A stretch of 15,661 nt of DNA from Deferribacterales bacterium (GTDB lineage: Bacteria > Chrysiogenota > Deferribacteres > Deferribacterales > JAISNW01): assembly GCA_025997275.1 (NCBI GenBank), contig BNUJ01000027.1:1-15661 (forward strand). The letters run 5' to 3'. Both the position numbers and the translations under genes were made by a program. Shown here piece by piece: positions 1 to 6,590 of this stretch. The notes under the pieces are model-generated. The model was not told the DNA's origin. It saw nothing but the letters and a program-made list of their open reading frames with translations, and ran no database searches. The first letter of the stretch is position 1. Each line of letters begins with the position of its first letter.

Positions 1-946
1 GCATACTCTCAACCAAGCTAGGCATATTATTAACAACTTCTTTTAATTCACTGATATTAGATGCGTGCGATACCATCACGCCAAATGTTTCTTCGTAGCT
101 TGATAAGAGGCGCATAATATCCGTCTTTGATATTATCCCCTCTGGACGACCTCTACGGGTGATAATTGCATAGTCTTCTCCCTGTAGCAACATCTCTGAA
201 AGAGCACCCATCAGTGGATATTCCTGCGGCAAAAGCAGCGGAAACGGATTTGCATAGTCCTCTGCGAGAAGCTTATCGGGCAAGTCGTTCGCCCCGTTCA
301 TATATTCATAAACCAGTCGTCTAACGGTCAAAAGTCCCTTTAACACATGCTTTCGGTTCATAACGACTAACGCGCCTATCTTATGTCGTTTCATCAAATT
401 TGCAGCGTATGCTATGCTCTTAGAGTTGTGTATCGTAATAAGCGGCGCACTCATACAAGCACCTATTGACTGATAGACTGACAGAGGGGGCACCTTCACA
501 CGCAAACGCTCCAAAACATTTAGCCGCTCTGTTACGACTTTATTGAAACGTTCCCTAAAACCCGACACTTTATTCATCAACGCATATATAGAATGCTCAT
601 CAATGAATATAATGGTGCTGTCAACGCTAGCATAAACGGTCATTGTGTACATCGCCTTGTCAATAAATGAAGATATACCGATGACATCGTCACTTTCAAA
701 AGATAATTCTTGCTCCCCAAGCGTCATAGCGCAAGAGCCGTTTAGTATGAAATAGATACCTTTATGAAACGCCTCGCCACGTCTATAGATAATGTCACCT
801 TTTAACAAGTGCAGTTCGTTCACTCTGTTTATAGAATCTTTCAGAATATCAACAGACACGTCTCTGAAAAGAAATAGCTTTCCAAGATTCTTAAGGAGCG
901 TAGCAGGTAATGAGGTAGAACTTTTTTGCATGTTACCAATATACAT
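1..946 (-). CDS. cNMP-binding-like / CBS-pair / DUF294 protein, C-terminus cut by window edge
   Basis: About 315 codons are open from the start to the left edge; the 3' part is outside. An N-terminal cyclic-nucleotide-binding fold (roughly residues 20-135, with FLFRDVS, KGDIIYRRGE, YFILNGS) is followed by two CBS motifs (about 155-270, with MSAPLITI, IGALVVM, GIISKTDIMRLL). The DUF294 nucleotidyltransferase-like region then begins (SHASNISELKEVVNNMPSLV). In the phosphate-binding cassette the usual Gly-Glu and Arg-x-Ala are replaced (IGISSF..., YTMTVYA), so classical cAMP binding is doubtful. It lies 67 bases downstream of phoR on the same strand with no visible terminator, so it is probably the last visible gene of the pstB-phoUBR transcript. 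The start is uncertain: ATG at 946 or 931, neither with a good ribosome binding site, and the frame stays open upstream through a TTG. The family assignment is from recognisable motifs; the cellular role is unknown. Confidence 0.8.
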   Translation of the reverse strand, partial: MYIGNMQKSSTSLPATLLKNLGKLFLFRDVSVDILKDSINRVNELHLLKGDIIYRRGEAFHKGIYFILNGSCAMTLGEQELSFESDDVIGISSFIDKAMYTMTVYASVDSTIIFIDEHSIYALMNKVSGFRERFNKVVTERLNVLERLRVKVPPLSVYQSIGACMSAPLITIHNSKSIAYAANLMKRHKIGALVVMNRKHVLKGLLTVRRLVYEYMNGANDLPDKLLAEDYANPFPLLLPQEYPLMGALSEMLLQGEDYAIITRRGRPEGIISKTDIMRLLSSYEETFGVMVSHASNISELKEVVNNMPSLVESM

Positions 947-1013
947 TAGCGGCGCATAATTTGCAACATATAAAAGAAAAACATCCAAGCCTGTTTTTAG
1001 GTTTGTAGAGAAC

Positions 1014-2645
1014 TTAAAAGGTTATTGTAACAAGTGTTCCTTGTTCTTCGGAGCTTTGCAATGCCATTTTCCCCTTGTGGAGCAGAACAATATGCTTTAC
1101 GATAGCAAGACCAAGTCCTGTTCCTCCTGTTTTTTTGGAGCGGGATTTATCCACCCGATAAAATCTCTCAAACACACGGTTTTGAGCATCATGAGGGATA
1201 CCGATTCCGGTATCAGCGATGGCGAGTTCAATTTTATCCTCAAGTTTAGAAACATTGACGTTTACCGTTCCGCCGGGTCTATTGTATTTTATGGCGTTAT
1301 CAATCAAGTTATAAAACATCTCATATATCATAGAGCGTCCAGCCGACATCGTGGCATCGCCGCTGATACTCACAGCAACCTTGTGTTCGTTGGCTTTTAA
1401 TGAAAGTGCTTCTGCCACTTCGGTTGCAACGGTAAAAAGGCTAACCTCTTCAAAAGTTTCTTGTCCTTTGTTCTCGTCCAGTTCAGAGATTAGGATAATA
1501 TCTTCTATGAGTGTTATTAAACGTGCAGCTTCATCTTTAATCCTTCCGAAAAACGTATGTTTATCGTTTTCCTTGACTATGCCGTTATACAACATCTCCG
1601 CACGACCATAGATGCTCGTAAGTGGCGTTTTTAACTCATGTGACACATTGGCTGAAAACTCCCGTTGCTTTTGTTCAACCATTATTTTCTCGGTTATATC
1701 TAAAAACAGTATGATAGCTCCGCTGTCTGTTACAGGACTAAAAAACACACGATATGATTTGCCAGAACGTTGGATGTCCAGCTCACTCCGATTGCCGGAT
1801 AGCGCATCTTTTACTCGCTCTAGTAGCTCAATGTCCCTTATAAGCTCCAAAATATTTCTGCCGTTCATAGTTGTATCTGTTTCAAAAAAAGCCGCCGCAC
1901 TTTTGTTGACAGAGAGGATAAGTCCCTGCCTGCTGACGAGTATAATGCCCTCTCTCATATTGTTCATAATTGCGCTGGTCGTATCCGTGCGGTTTTGCAA
2001 ATCTAAGAGTTGCGTAGCAATATGCTCACGTTGCTGCTCAATAGTCCGAATGAATGGAACAAGCTCATCATAAGGTGGGGCAGACTTCGTGTTTAGACGG
2101 CTGTTGTTTATCGGCGCAACAATTCGTTTTGTGAGGTTTCCCGCCAATGAATAGCCGATGACGAGGATAACAAAAATAATGCAGACAACCGCAGGCAACA
2201 CGCCGCTAAACATCCCCCAAATACTGCTTGTCGTCTTTGCTACACGCAAAATGGAGTCATCCGCTAACCGGACGGCATAATAATAAGTTTCCAGCCCCAT
2301 AGTATCCGACAATCTACGACTCTCGCCCCAACCTGTTTTAAGTGCCTCCACAATTTCTTTCCGGTCTAAATGGTTTGTTAACCCCTCTGTTTCAACCGCA
2401 TTATCAAACGCAACGATTCCGTCTGGGCGAATCAATGTGATACGCATATCATTGGGTTTGAATATAATAAGTCCCCGCATAGCAGTTTGTGTATCGGCGT
2501 TTCTGAACAGGTCTGCTCTATCCTGAAGTTCGCTTTTTACGATTCTAGAAAACTGGCTATAAAATACAAAACAGAGTGCCACCACCACAAGAACCAAACT
2601 GATTGCATTCAGCATTATCATATCAATAAAAATACGCTTTTTCAA
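1014..2645 (-). CDS. phoR: Phosphate-regulon sensor histidine kinase PhoR-like
   Basis: A 543-residue membrane sensor kinase that would phosphorylate the neighbouring response regulator. Visible order: membrane segment at about 9-30, an extracytoplasmic sensor loop (30-145) with ITLIRPDG and NHLDRKEIVEAL typical of Firmicutes PhoR, a second membrane segment (about 146-168), a linker, a PAS-like region (about 222-320), then the HisKA dimerisation helix with phospho-acceptor His336 in FSANVSHELKTPLTSI. The ATP-binding domain has the N box (NLIDNAIKYN), G1 (DTGIGIP), F box (FERFYRVD) and G2 (GGTGLGLAI). Translation starts at TTG; GAGGG inside the last codons of phoB sits 8 bases upstream and supports that start. 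It begins 3 bases after the phoB stop and is transcribed with pstB and phoU, so phosphate sensing is the natural role. Confidence 0.93.
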   Translation of the reverse strand: MKKRIFIDMIMLNAISLVLVVVALCFVFYSQFSRIVKSELQDRADLFRNADTQTAMRGLIIFKPNDMRITLIRPDGIVAFDNAVETEGLTNHLDRKEIVEALKTGWGESRRLSDTMGLETYYYAVRLADDSILRVAKTTSSIWGMFSGVLPAVVCIIFVILVIGYSLAGNLTKRIVAPINNSRLNTKSAPPYDELVPFIRTIEQQREHIATQLLDLQNRTDTTSAIMNNMREGIILVSRQGLILSVNKSAAAFFETDTTMNGRNILELIRDIELLERVKDALSGNRSELDIQRSGKSYRVFFSPVTDSGAIILFLDITEKIMVEQKQREFSANVSHELKTPLTSIYGRAEMLYNGIVKENDKHTFFGRIKDEAARLITLIEDIILISELDENKGQETFEEVSLFTVATEVAEALSLKANEHKVAVSISGDATMSAGRSMIYEMFYNLIDNAIKYNRPGGTVNVNVSKLEDKIELAIADTGIGIPHDAQNRVFERFYRVDKSRSKKTGGTGLGLAIVKHIVLLHKGKMALQSSEEQGTLVTITF

Positions 2646-2648
2646 AAA

Positions 2649-3326
2649 TTAACCCTCTATCTTGTAACCAACATTTCTCACCGTTTTGATGATTTCAGCG
2701 GCTACCCCCATCTTTTTCCGCAGGGTTCTGACGTGCATATCTACGGTGCGAGTCTCTCCAGCGTAATCAAAACCCCAAACTTGCTCAAGCAAGTTATCGC
2801 GAGTTAAAACAATTCCTTCGTTTATCATCAAGTAGTAAAGTAGCTCAAACTCTCTGTAAGTAAAAGCTATTTCGTTATTTCCAACAAATATTACACGCCT
2901 GTCTCTATGAAGTGTGACACTGCCAACTGTGACTTCACTGGGTTTATTCGTTGCGCTTTCGCATCTACGAAACACCGCCTTTACTCTTGATATGGTTTCC
3001 ATAACAGAAAAAGGTTTTGTAATGTAGTCATCTGCTCCTAAATCAAGCCCCTTGATACGGTCAAGCTCCGCACCTTTTGCGGTGAGCAAGATAACAGGCA
3101 AATGTTTTGTATTTTTAGCTTGTTTCAGCTTTTTTAATATGGATATCCCATCTTCTCCGGGTAGCATAATGTCCAGCAGAACAAGTGAAGGCACGTCTTT
3201 TAGCAAACGAGTGTGAAATGCCTCGCCACAGGTAAAGCCCTCTGCTTCAAATCCTGCTGAAGACAACGCATACACTACCATTTCACGGATATTGTCGTCA
3301 TCTTCAACAATAAATACTTTTTGCAT
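2649..3326 (-). CDS. phoB: Phosphate-regulon response regulator PhoB/PhoP-like (OmpR family)
   Basis: A 225-residue DNA-binding response regulator. The receiver domain (1-120) has the acidic pocket D9-D11, phospho-acceptor Asp52 in LVLLDIMLPGEDG, Thr82 in LLTAKG and Lys104 in TKPF. The winged-helix effector domain (about 130-225) has the OmpR-family signatures FTYREFELLYYLM, LEQVWGFDY and RTVDMHVRTLRKK. It is the presumed partner of the kinase encoded 3 bases downstream, and presumably binds the 11-bp-spaced TTTAC[A/T] boxes in front of pstS and merR-pstB (inference). Start ATG has GGGAGAG upstream in the 12-base gap after phoU. Firmicutes call the orthologue PhoP; the name is a convention. 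Confidence 0.93.
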   Translation of the reverse strand: MQKVFIVEDDDNIREMVVYALSSAGFEAEGFTCGEAFHTRLLKDVPSLVLLDIMLPGEDGISILKKLKQAKNTKHLPVILLTAKGAELDRIKGLDLGADDYITKPFSVMETISRVKAVFRRCESATNKPSEVTVGSVTLHRDRRVIFVGNNEIAFTYREFELLYYLMINEGIVLTRDNLLEQVWGFDYAGETRTVDMHVRTLRKKMGVAAEIIKTVRNVGYKIEG

Positions 3327-3338
3327 GAACTCTCCCGA

Positions 3339-3998
3339 CTATAAAACCTGCGTGTCCTTATGTTTGCCCGTAATGGAGAATATGACCCACTCAGCGATAT
3401 TGACAGCATGGTCACCAATGCGTTCAAAGTATTTAGCAATCTGTAAAAGACTAATGGCTTGTTCGCCATTTTGCACATCCTCATGGATTAGTTTTATCAT
3501 ATCCATTTTCACGATGTCAAACAAGTTGTCCACAATATCATCGTAGGCAATGATAGCCTGCGCCAGAGCCAAATCCTTTTTAACAAAAGCATTGATGCTG
3601 TCTGTCACCATTTTTATTGTCGCAGTCGCCATCTGTGGGATATGCTCAAGGTTGATGACATATTTCTGCTCGGTCAAATATACGCAAAGTTCCGAAATAT
3701 CGGCAGCTTGGTCTCCAATACGTTCCATGTCTGTAATCATTTTCAGTGCAGTAGAAACCTGCCGTAAATCCCTTGCCACCGGCTGCTGATTCATGAGCAA
3801 CTTTAAGCAAAGGCTTTCAATTTCCTTTTCCTTGTCATCAATTATATCATCACTTTCAATGATTTTTTGAGCCAACTTCACATCCTGTTCTTCAAGAGCC
3901 TTTACCGCTTTCGCTATGGCATGCTCAATAAGAGCACCCATTTCAATCAAGCTGTTATTCAATTGTATAAGCTGCTCATCAAAACGACTGCGCATCAT
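3339..3998 (-). CDS. phoU: Phosphate signalling protein PhoU
   Basis: A 219-residue cytosolic all-helical protein at the usual family length, made of two three-helix bundles. The duplicated metal-binding motif is clear in both halves: ERIGDQAADISE (92-103) and ERIGDHAVNIAE (192-203). PhoU links PstSCAB transporter state to the PhoR kinase and holds the regulon off when phosphate is plentiful (family knowledge). The first ATG overlaps the pstB stop as ATGA; a strong GGGGAGG within the end of pstB serves it. A second ATG follows at once, so the start could be 3995. The order pstB-phoU-phoB-phoR is conserved and supports the call. Confidence 0.96.
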   Translation of the reverse strand: MMRSRFDEQLIQLNNSLIEMGALIEHAIAKAVKALEEQDVKLAQKIIESDDIIDDKEKEIESLCLKLLMNQQPVARDLRQVSTALKMITDMERIGDQAADISELCVYLTEQKYVINLEHIPQMATATIKMVTDSINAFVKKDLALAQAIIAYDDIVDNLFDIVKMDMIKLIHEDVQNGEQAISLLQIAKYFERIGDHAVNIAEWVIFSITGKHKDTQVL

Positions 3999-4744
3999 CC
4001 AAACCTCCCCGTAATGTAATCCTCTGTTCTCTTGTCTTGTGGTAGAGCGAATATTGTCCCCGTGTTCGTGTACTCTACGACCTCGCCAAGAAGAAAAAAT
4101 GCTGTTTTATCACTAATTCTAGTAGCTTGCTGCATATTATGGGTCACAATGACTATACTATACTTTTCTCGCAGAGTCAGCAACAATTCCTCTATTTTGC
4201 CGGTGGAAATAGGGTCAAGAGCACTTGTAGGTTCATCCATCAGCAACACCTCTGGCGATACAGCAAGTGCTCTCGCAATGCAAAGCCGCTGTTGCTGTCC
4301 TCCCGACAACCCAAGAGCAGATTTTTTCAGCCTGTCCTTGACCTCACTCCAAATCGCCGCACCTTTCAGAGATTCTTCAACGATTTTGTCAAGCTCATAC
4401 CGTGACTTTACGCCATGCGTTCGCGGTCCAAAGGCGATGTTGTCATACACACTCATGGGGAAAGGATTGGGTTTTTGGAATACCATGCCAACCCTCTTTC
4501 TTAGCAGATTGATGTCCATGTTCCCATAAATATCTTTGCCAAACAACCGCACGTCGCCAACAATCTTGCAACCCTCCACCAAATCGTTCATACGGTTGAG
4601 TGTCTTTAAGAGTGTTGATTTCCCACAGCCCGATGGACCAATAAATGCGGTTATCTTTCCTCTTTCTATTCCCATACTGATGCTTTTGAGTGCCTGAAAA
4701 TCGCCATAAAACAAATCCAAGTCTTGTATATCAAAACAATTCAT
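3995..4744 (-). CDS. pstB: Phosphate ABC transporter ATP-binding protein PstB
   Basis: A 249-residue ABC ATPase that powers phosphate import with PstC/PstA. It has Walker A GPSGCGKST (36-44), Q-loop FQKPNPFPMS with Gln90, signature LSGGQQQR (146-153), Walker B LLMDEP (167-172) and the switch His202 in THNMQQA. PNPFPMS and the N-terminal LDLFYGDFQALK are PstB-specific. It is not next to pstA; about 3.8 kb intervenes. Its ATG overlaps the stop of merR by four bases (ATGA), with AGAGG five bases upstream inside merR, so it is read from the merR transcript. Nothing in the protein suggests loss of function. Confidence 0.97.
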   Translation of the reverse strand: MNCFDIQDLDLFYGDFQALKSISMGIERGKITAFIGPSGCGKSTLLKTLNRMNDLVEGCKIVGDVRLFGKDIYGNMDINLLRKRVGMVFQKPNPFPMSVYDNIAFGPRTHGVKSRYELDKIVEESLKGAAIWSEVKDRLKKSALGLSGGQQQRLCIARALAVSPEVLLMDEPTSALDPISTGKIEELLLTLREKYSIVIVTHNMQQATRISDKTAFFLLGEVVEYTNTGTIFALPQDKRTEDYITGRFG

Positions 4745-5106
4745 ACTTTACCTCTGATTTCTGCTTTATAAAATTCAATTTTATTATCTAACTTGTTAAG
4801 GTGTTCTTGTAATTCTTTAATTTCAGTTTTAAGAATTCCCCTATGTTTTATTAGCATTTCCATACGTTCAGGCATAGTCGGCTCGCCATCTGCCCTTAGT
4901 TTAGCATACTTTTGAATTTCTTTAATAGGCATTTTTGTATCTTTTAAGCGTTTTATAAATTGTATCCAAGTAACATCATTTTCAGAATAACACCGGTGCC
5001 CACTGGACTTACGACTAGGCAGAACCAAATTTTCCTGTTCATAATATCGCAATGTATGTATACCTAAACACGTAAGCCGTGAAAATTTCCCAATAGAATA
5101 TTCCAT
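4741..5106 (-). CDS. MerR-family transcriptional regulator, translationally coupled to pstB
   Basis: A 121-residue regulator. The winged helix-turn-helix is at residues 1-70, with the family signature HTLRYYEQENLVLPSR and FIKRLKDTKMPIKEI. A short dimerisation coiled coil (about 80-115) ends the protein, with no large effector domain. Cysteines are at 13 and 39 only; the Cys near residue 52 used by AdhR-type aldehyde sensors is not there, so the signal is unknown. It is divergent from the carboxymuconolactone-decarboxylase-like gene, whose promoter contains a perfect dyad inside a 19-bp spacer, the hallmark of MerR control. Its own transcript continues into pstB-phoU-phoB-phoR, and Pho boxes precede its promoter. 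AAGGAG lies upstream of the ATG. Confidence 0.9.
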   Translation of the reverse strand: MEYSIGKFSRLTCLGIHTLRYYEQENLVLPSRKSSGHRCYSENDVTWIQFIKRLKDTKMPIKEIQKYAKLRADGEPTMPERMEMLIKHRGILKTEIKELQEHLNKLDNKIEFYKAEIRGKV

Positions 5107-5136
5107 AAAAACTCCTTATTCAACAACCTCAACCTA

Positions 5137-5143
5137 ACTCTAG
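5137..5143. promoter_or_regulatory. Half-site of the MerR operator at the merR start site
   Basis: ACTCTAG repeats one arm of the 5244-5259 dyad exactly and lies directly downstream of the merR -10 box, where a bound regulator could repress its own gene. Autoregulation is inference; one 7-bp half-site could be chance. Confidence 0.4.
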
Positions 5144-5172
5144 ATTATAGTATATTACAAAAATTATCTCAA
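5144..5172 (-). promoter_or_regulatory. Promoter of merR-pstB-phoU-phoB-phoR
   Basis: On the minus strand, -35 TTGAGA (5172-5167) and -10 TATAAT (5149-5144) are separated by exactly 17 bases. This is the nearest promoter upstream of merR and, through the ATGA overlap, of pstB. An alternative -10, GATAAT (5168-5163), sits 16 bases after the last Pho box and would give a promoter laid out like that of pstS. Confidence 0.65.
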
Positions 5173-5173
5173 G

Positions 5174-5212
5174 AGTGAGTTTTAAGTAAAAATTAAGTAA
5201 AAACTTTGTAAA
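5174..5212 (-). promoter_or_regulatory. Pho-box array upstream of merR-pstB
   Basis: On the minus strand TTTACA (5212-5207), TTTACT (5201-5196) and TTTACT (5190-5185) recur every 11 bases, followed in register by the degenerate CTCACT (5179-5174). The 6+5 spacing matches PhoP/PhoB direct-repeat boxes and the array before pstS. The last box plus the following TAAAACT is nearly the same as at pstS. Binding by the local PhoB is inferred. Confidence 0.65.
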
Positions 5213-5238
5213 AAAATCAAATTTCTTTCAGAAAACGC

Positions 5239-5269
5239 TTGACCTAGAGTTCACTCTAGATTGTATATT
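5239..5269 (+). promoter_or_regulatory. MerR-type promoter and operator of the plus-strand pair
   Basis: -35 TTGACC (5239-5244) and -10 TATATT (5264-5269) are 19 bases apart, the lengthened spacer typical of MerR-activated promoters. The spacer contains the perfect dyad CTAGAGTTCACTCTAG (5244-5259; 7-base arms, 2-base centre). In this family the bound regulator untwists the spacer to align the two boxes. The adjacent merR is the obvious binder. Confidence 0.8.
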
Positions 5270-5301
5270 CTAAACATAATCTTTATAAAGGAGGTTTTCT
5301 A

Positions 5302-5691
5302 ATGGAAAACACACGCTTTCAGAAAGGGACAGACAGATTGAACGAGGTAGATGGCAGTGCGGGGCAAAATGTTATTGCTTCATTGAAAACGATAGCACCG
5401 GATTTGGGCAAATACATCATTGAATTTGCCTTTGGGGACATTTACTGCCGAGAGGGGCTTTCTTTACAGGAAAGAGAGCTTATAACCATTACCAGTTTAT
5501 TGACGGCAGGAGGTTGTGAGCCGCAATTAGCGGTTCACATTAACGGTTCATTGAATGTGGGTATAACACCAGAAAAAGTGATTGAAACTTTTATTCAATG
5601 CATACCCTATACGGGTTTTCCAAAAGTGCTTAATGCCGTCAACGTAGCAAAAAAAGTATTTGCGGAGAGAAAAATCAAGGAGGGAAAATAG
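5302..5691 (+). CDS. Carboxymuconolactone decarboxylase (CMD) family protein
   Basis: A 129-residue cytosolic all-helical protein of the CMD/AhpD-like family. The core ERELITITSLLTAGGCEPQL (58-77), then His79 and NGSLNVGIT, and the tail YTGFPKVLNAVN match the CMD domain. There is one cysteine in the core (Cys72) and no CxxC, so AhpD-type peroxidase chemistry is not supported. The substrate is unknown; no other protocatechuate-pathway genes are visible. An excellent AAAGGAGG (5287-5294) precedes the ATG. First gene of a two-gene unit with the exported propeller protein; its promoter is of the MerR type and merR is divergent. Confidence 0.88.
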   Translation: MENTRFQKGTDRLNEVDGSAGQNVIASLKTIAPDLGKYIIEFAFGDIYCREGLSLQERELITITSLLTAGGCEPQLAVHINGSLNVGITPEKVIETFIQCIPYTGFPKVLNAVNVAKKVFAERKIKEGK

Positions 5692-5692
5692 T

Positions 5693-6493
5693 ATGTTAAA
5701 GCTAATATTCACTGTTGTTCTTTTGGTTTTTTTAGGCTTTGGACAAGGCAATGCACAGGGAAAAACGGCTGAGTTGCTATTGGAAAAAACGTATACAGGT
5801 TTTCATTCTCCCACTGGGATTGCGGTAGACCATGAGGGGAATTTGTATGTTTCAAACTGGAGTGGAGGCGACGTCACGAAAATAGATACAAAGGGTAATC
5901 GCACTGTTTTCGCTGATAACATGGGAGCACCGGCTGGACTTGCTTTTGACAATGACGGTAATTTGTACGTTGCCGACTATTCACAAAATGTGATTTACCG
6001 TATTGCGAAAAATAAAAACAAAGTTATTTTCGCAAGAGGGTTGCATACCCCTACAGGAATATCGTTCAATAAAAAGGGTGAATTGCTGGTAGCCAACCGA
6101 AGTAGCAACGAAATTGTCAAAGTGAACGTTTCCGGCAGGGTTGAATTGGTTGCGAATGGCATGAGAACGCCTGTTGGAGTGGTTGAGGACTTAGACGGTA
6201 ATCTTTATGTCACGAACTACGGAGGTAGCATTATCAAAGTATTTGCTGACGGAACAGCTAGAGCTTTTTCCAATGATTTTGGAAGACCGGGAGTCGGCAT
6301 CGGCATTAGTCCGCAGAATGAGATTTTTGCCACTGATAATGGAGATGGACGTGTACGTATACTTTTACCAAACGGCAAGACAAGAACTGTAGTTGATGGC
6401 ATTAGCGGTTGTGTTGCATTACTAATACATGGAACTACCTTATATGTAGGTAGTTGGGGAACTGGAAACGTATATAAGTATAGAATTAAATAA
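5693..6493 (+). CDS. Exported NHL-repeat / SMP-30-like beta-propeller protein
   Basis: 266 residues from the ATG at 5693, which has AAGGAGG ten bases upstream, one base after the CMD stop. The frame is open upstream to 5660, but that longer start would put charged residues before the signal peptide. The signal peptide is MLKLIFTVVLLVFLGFGQGNAQG. About six blades follow, each with the pattern P-x-G-[ILV]-x-[FV]-x-x-x-G-[ND]-L-[YL]-V-[AST]-[ND] (for example SPTGIAVDHEGNLYVSN, APAGLAFDNDGNLYVADY, TPVGVVEDLDGNLYVTNY). Such propellers bind ligands or hydrolyse lactones; I see nothing that fixes the substrate. Co-transcribed with the CMD-family gene and ending just before a long hairpin. Confidence 0.85.
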   Translation: MLKLIFTVVLLVFLGFGQGNAQGKTAELLLEKTYTGFHSPTGIAVDHEGNLYVSNWSGGDVTKIDTKGNRTVFADNMGAPAGLAFDNDGNLYVADYSQNVIYRIAKNKNKVIFARGLHTPTGISFNKKGELLVANRSSNEIVKVNVSGRVELVANGMRTPVGVVEDLDGNLYVTNYGGSIIKVFADGTARAFSNDFGRPGVGIGISPQNEIFATDNGDGRVRILLPNGKTRTVVDGISGCVALLIHGTTLYVGSWGTGNVYKYRIK

Positions 6494-6495
6494 GT

Positions 6496-6542
6496 GGCTG
6501 GCATAGATAATTGACAAAAGGAGTCAATTGTCTATGTCAGCC
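6496..6542. terminator. Long stem-loop between convergent genes, probable bidirectional terminator
   Basis: A 20-base left arm (6496-6515) pairs with the right arm (6523-6542) around a 7-base loop; 18 Watson-Crick and 2 G-U pairs. It lies 3 bases after the plus-strand propeller gene and 48 bases after the minus-strand unknown gene. The T-rich tract on the plus side (TTTTT near 6550-6554) is not immediately adjacent, so the efficiency of intrinsic termination is uncertain. Confidence 0.65.
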
Positions 6543-6590
6543 CCTAAAATTTTTACCCTATTCAATGAGCCGTAATTTACACCACTAACA

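Noticed and set aside
1041..2073. Several plus-strand ORFs opposite phoR (119, 86 and 153 residues)
   Set aside because: They lie antisense to a clear histidine kinase, carry no domain motifs and have no good ribosome binding sites.
5302..5691. AhpD-type alkylhydroperoxidase
   Set aside because: The CxxC active-site motif is missing; only a single core cysteine is present.
5660..5692. Earlier start of the propeller gene at 5660
   Set aside because: It overlaps the CMD gene and adds 11 charged residues ahead of a normal signal peptide; the ATG at 5693 has a good ribosome binding site.
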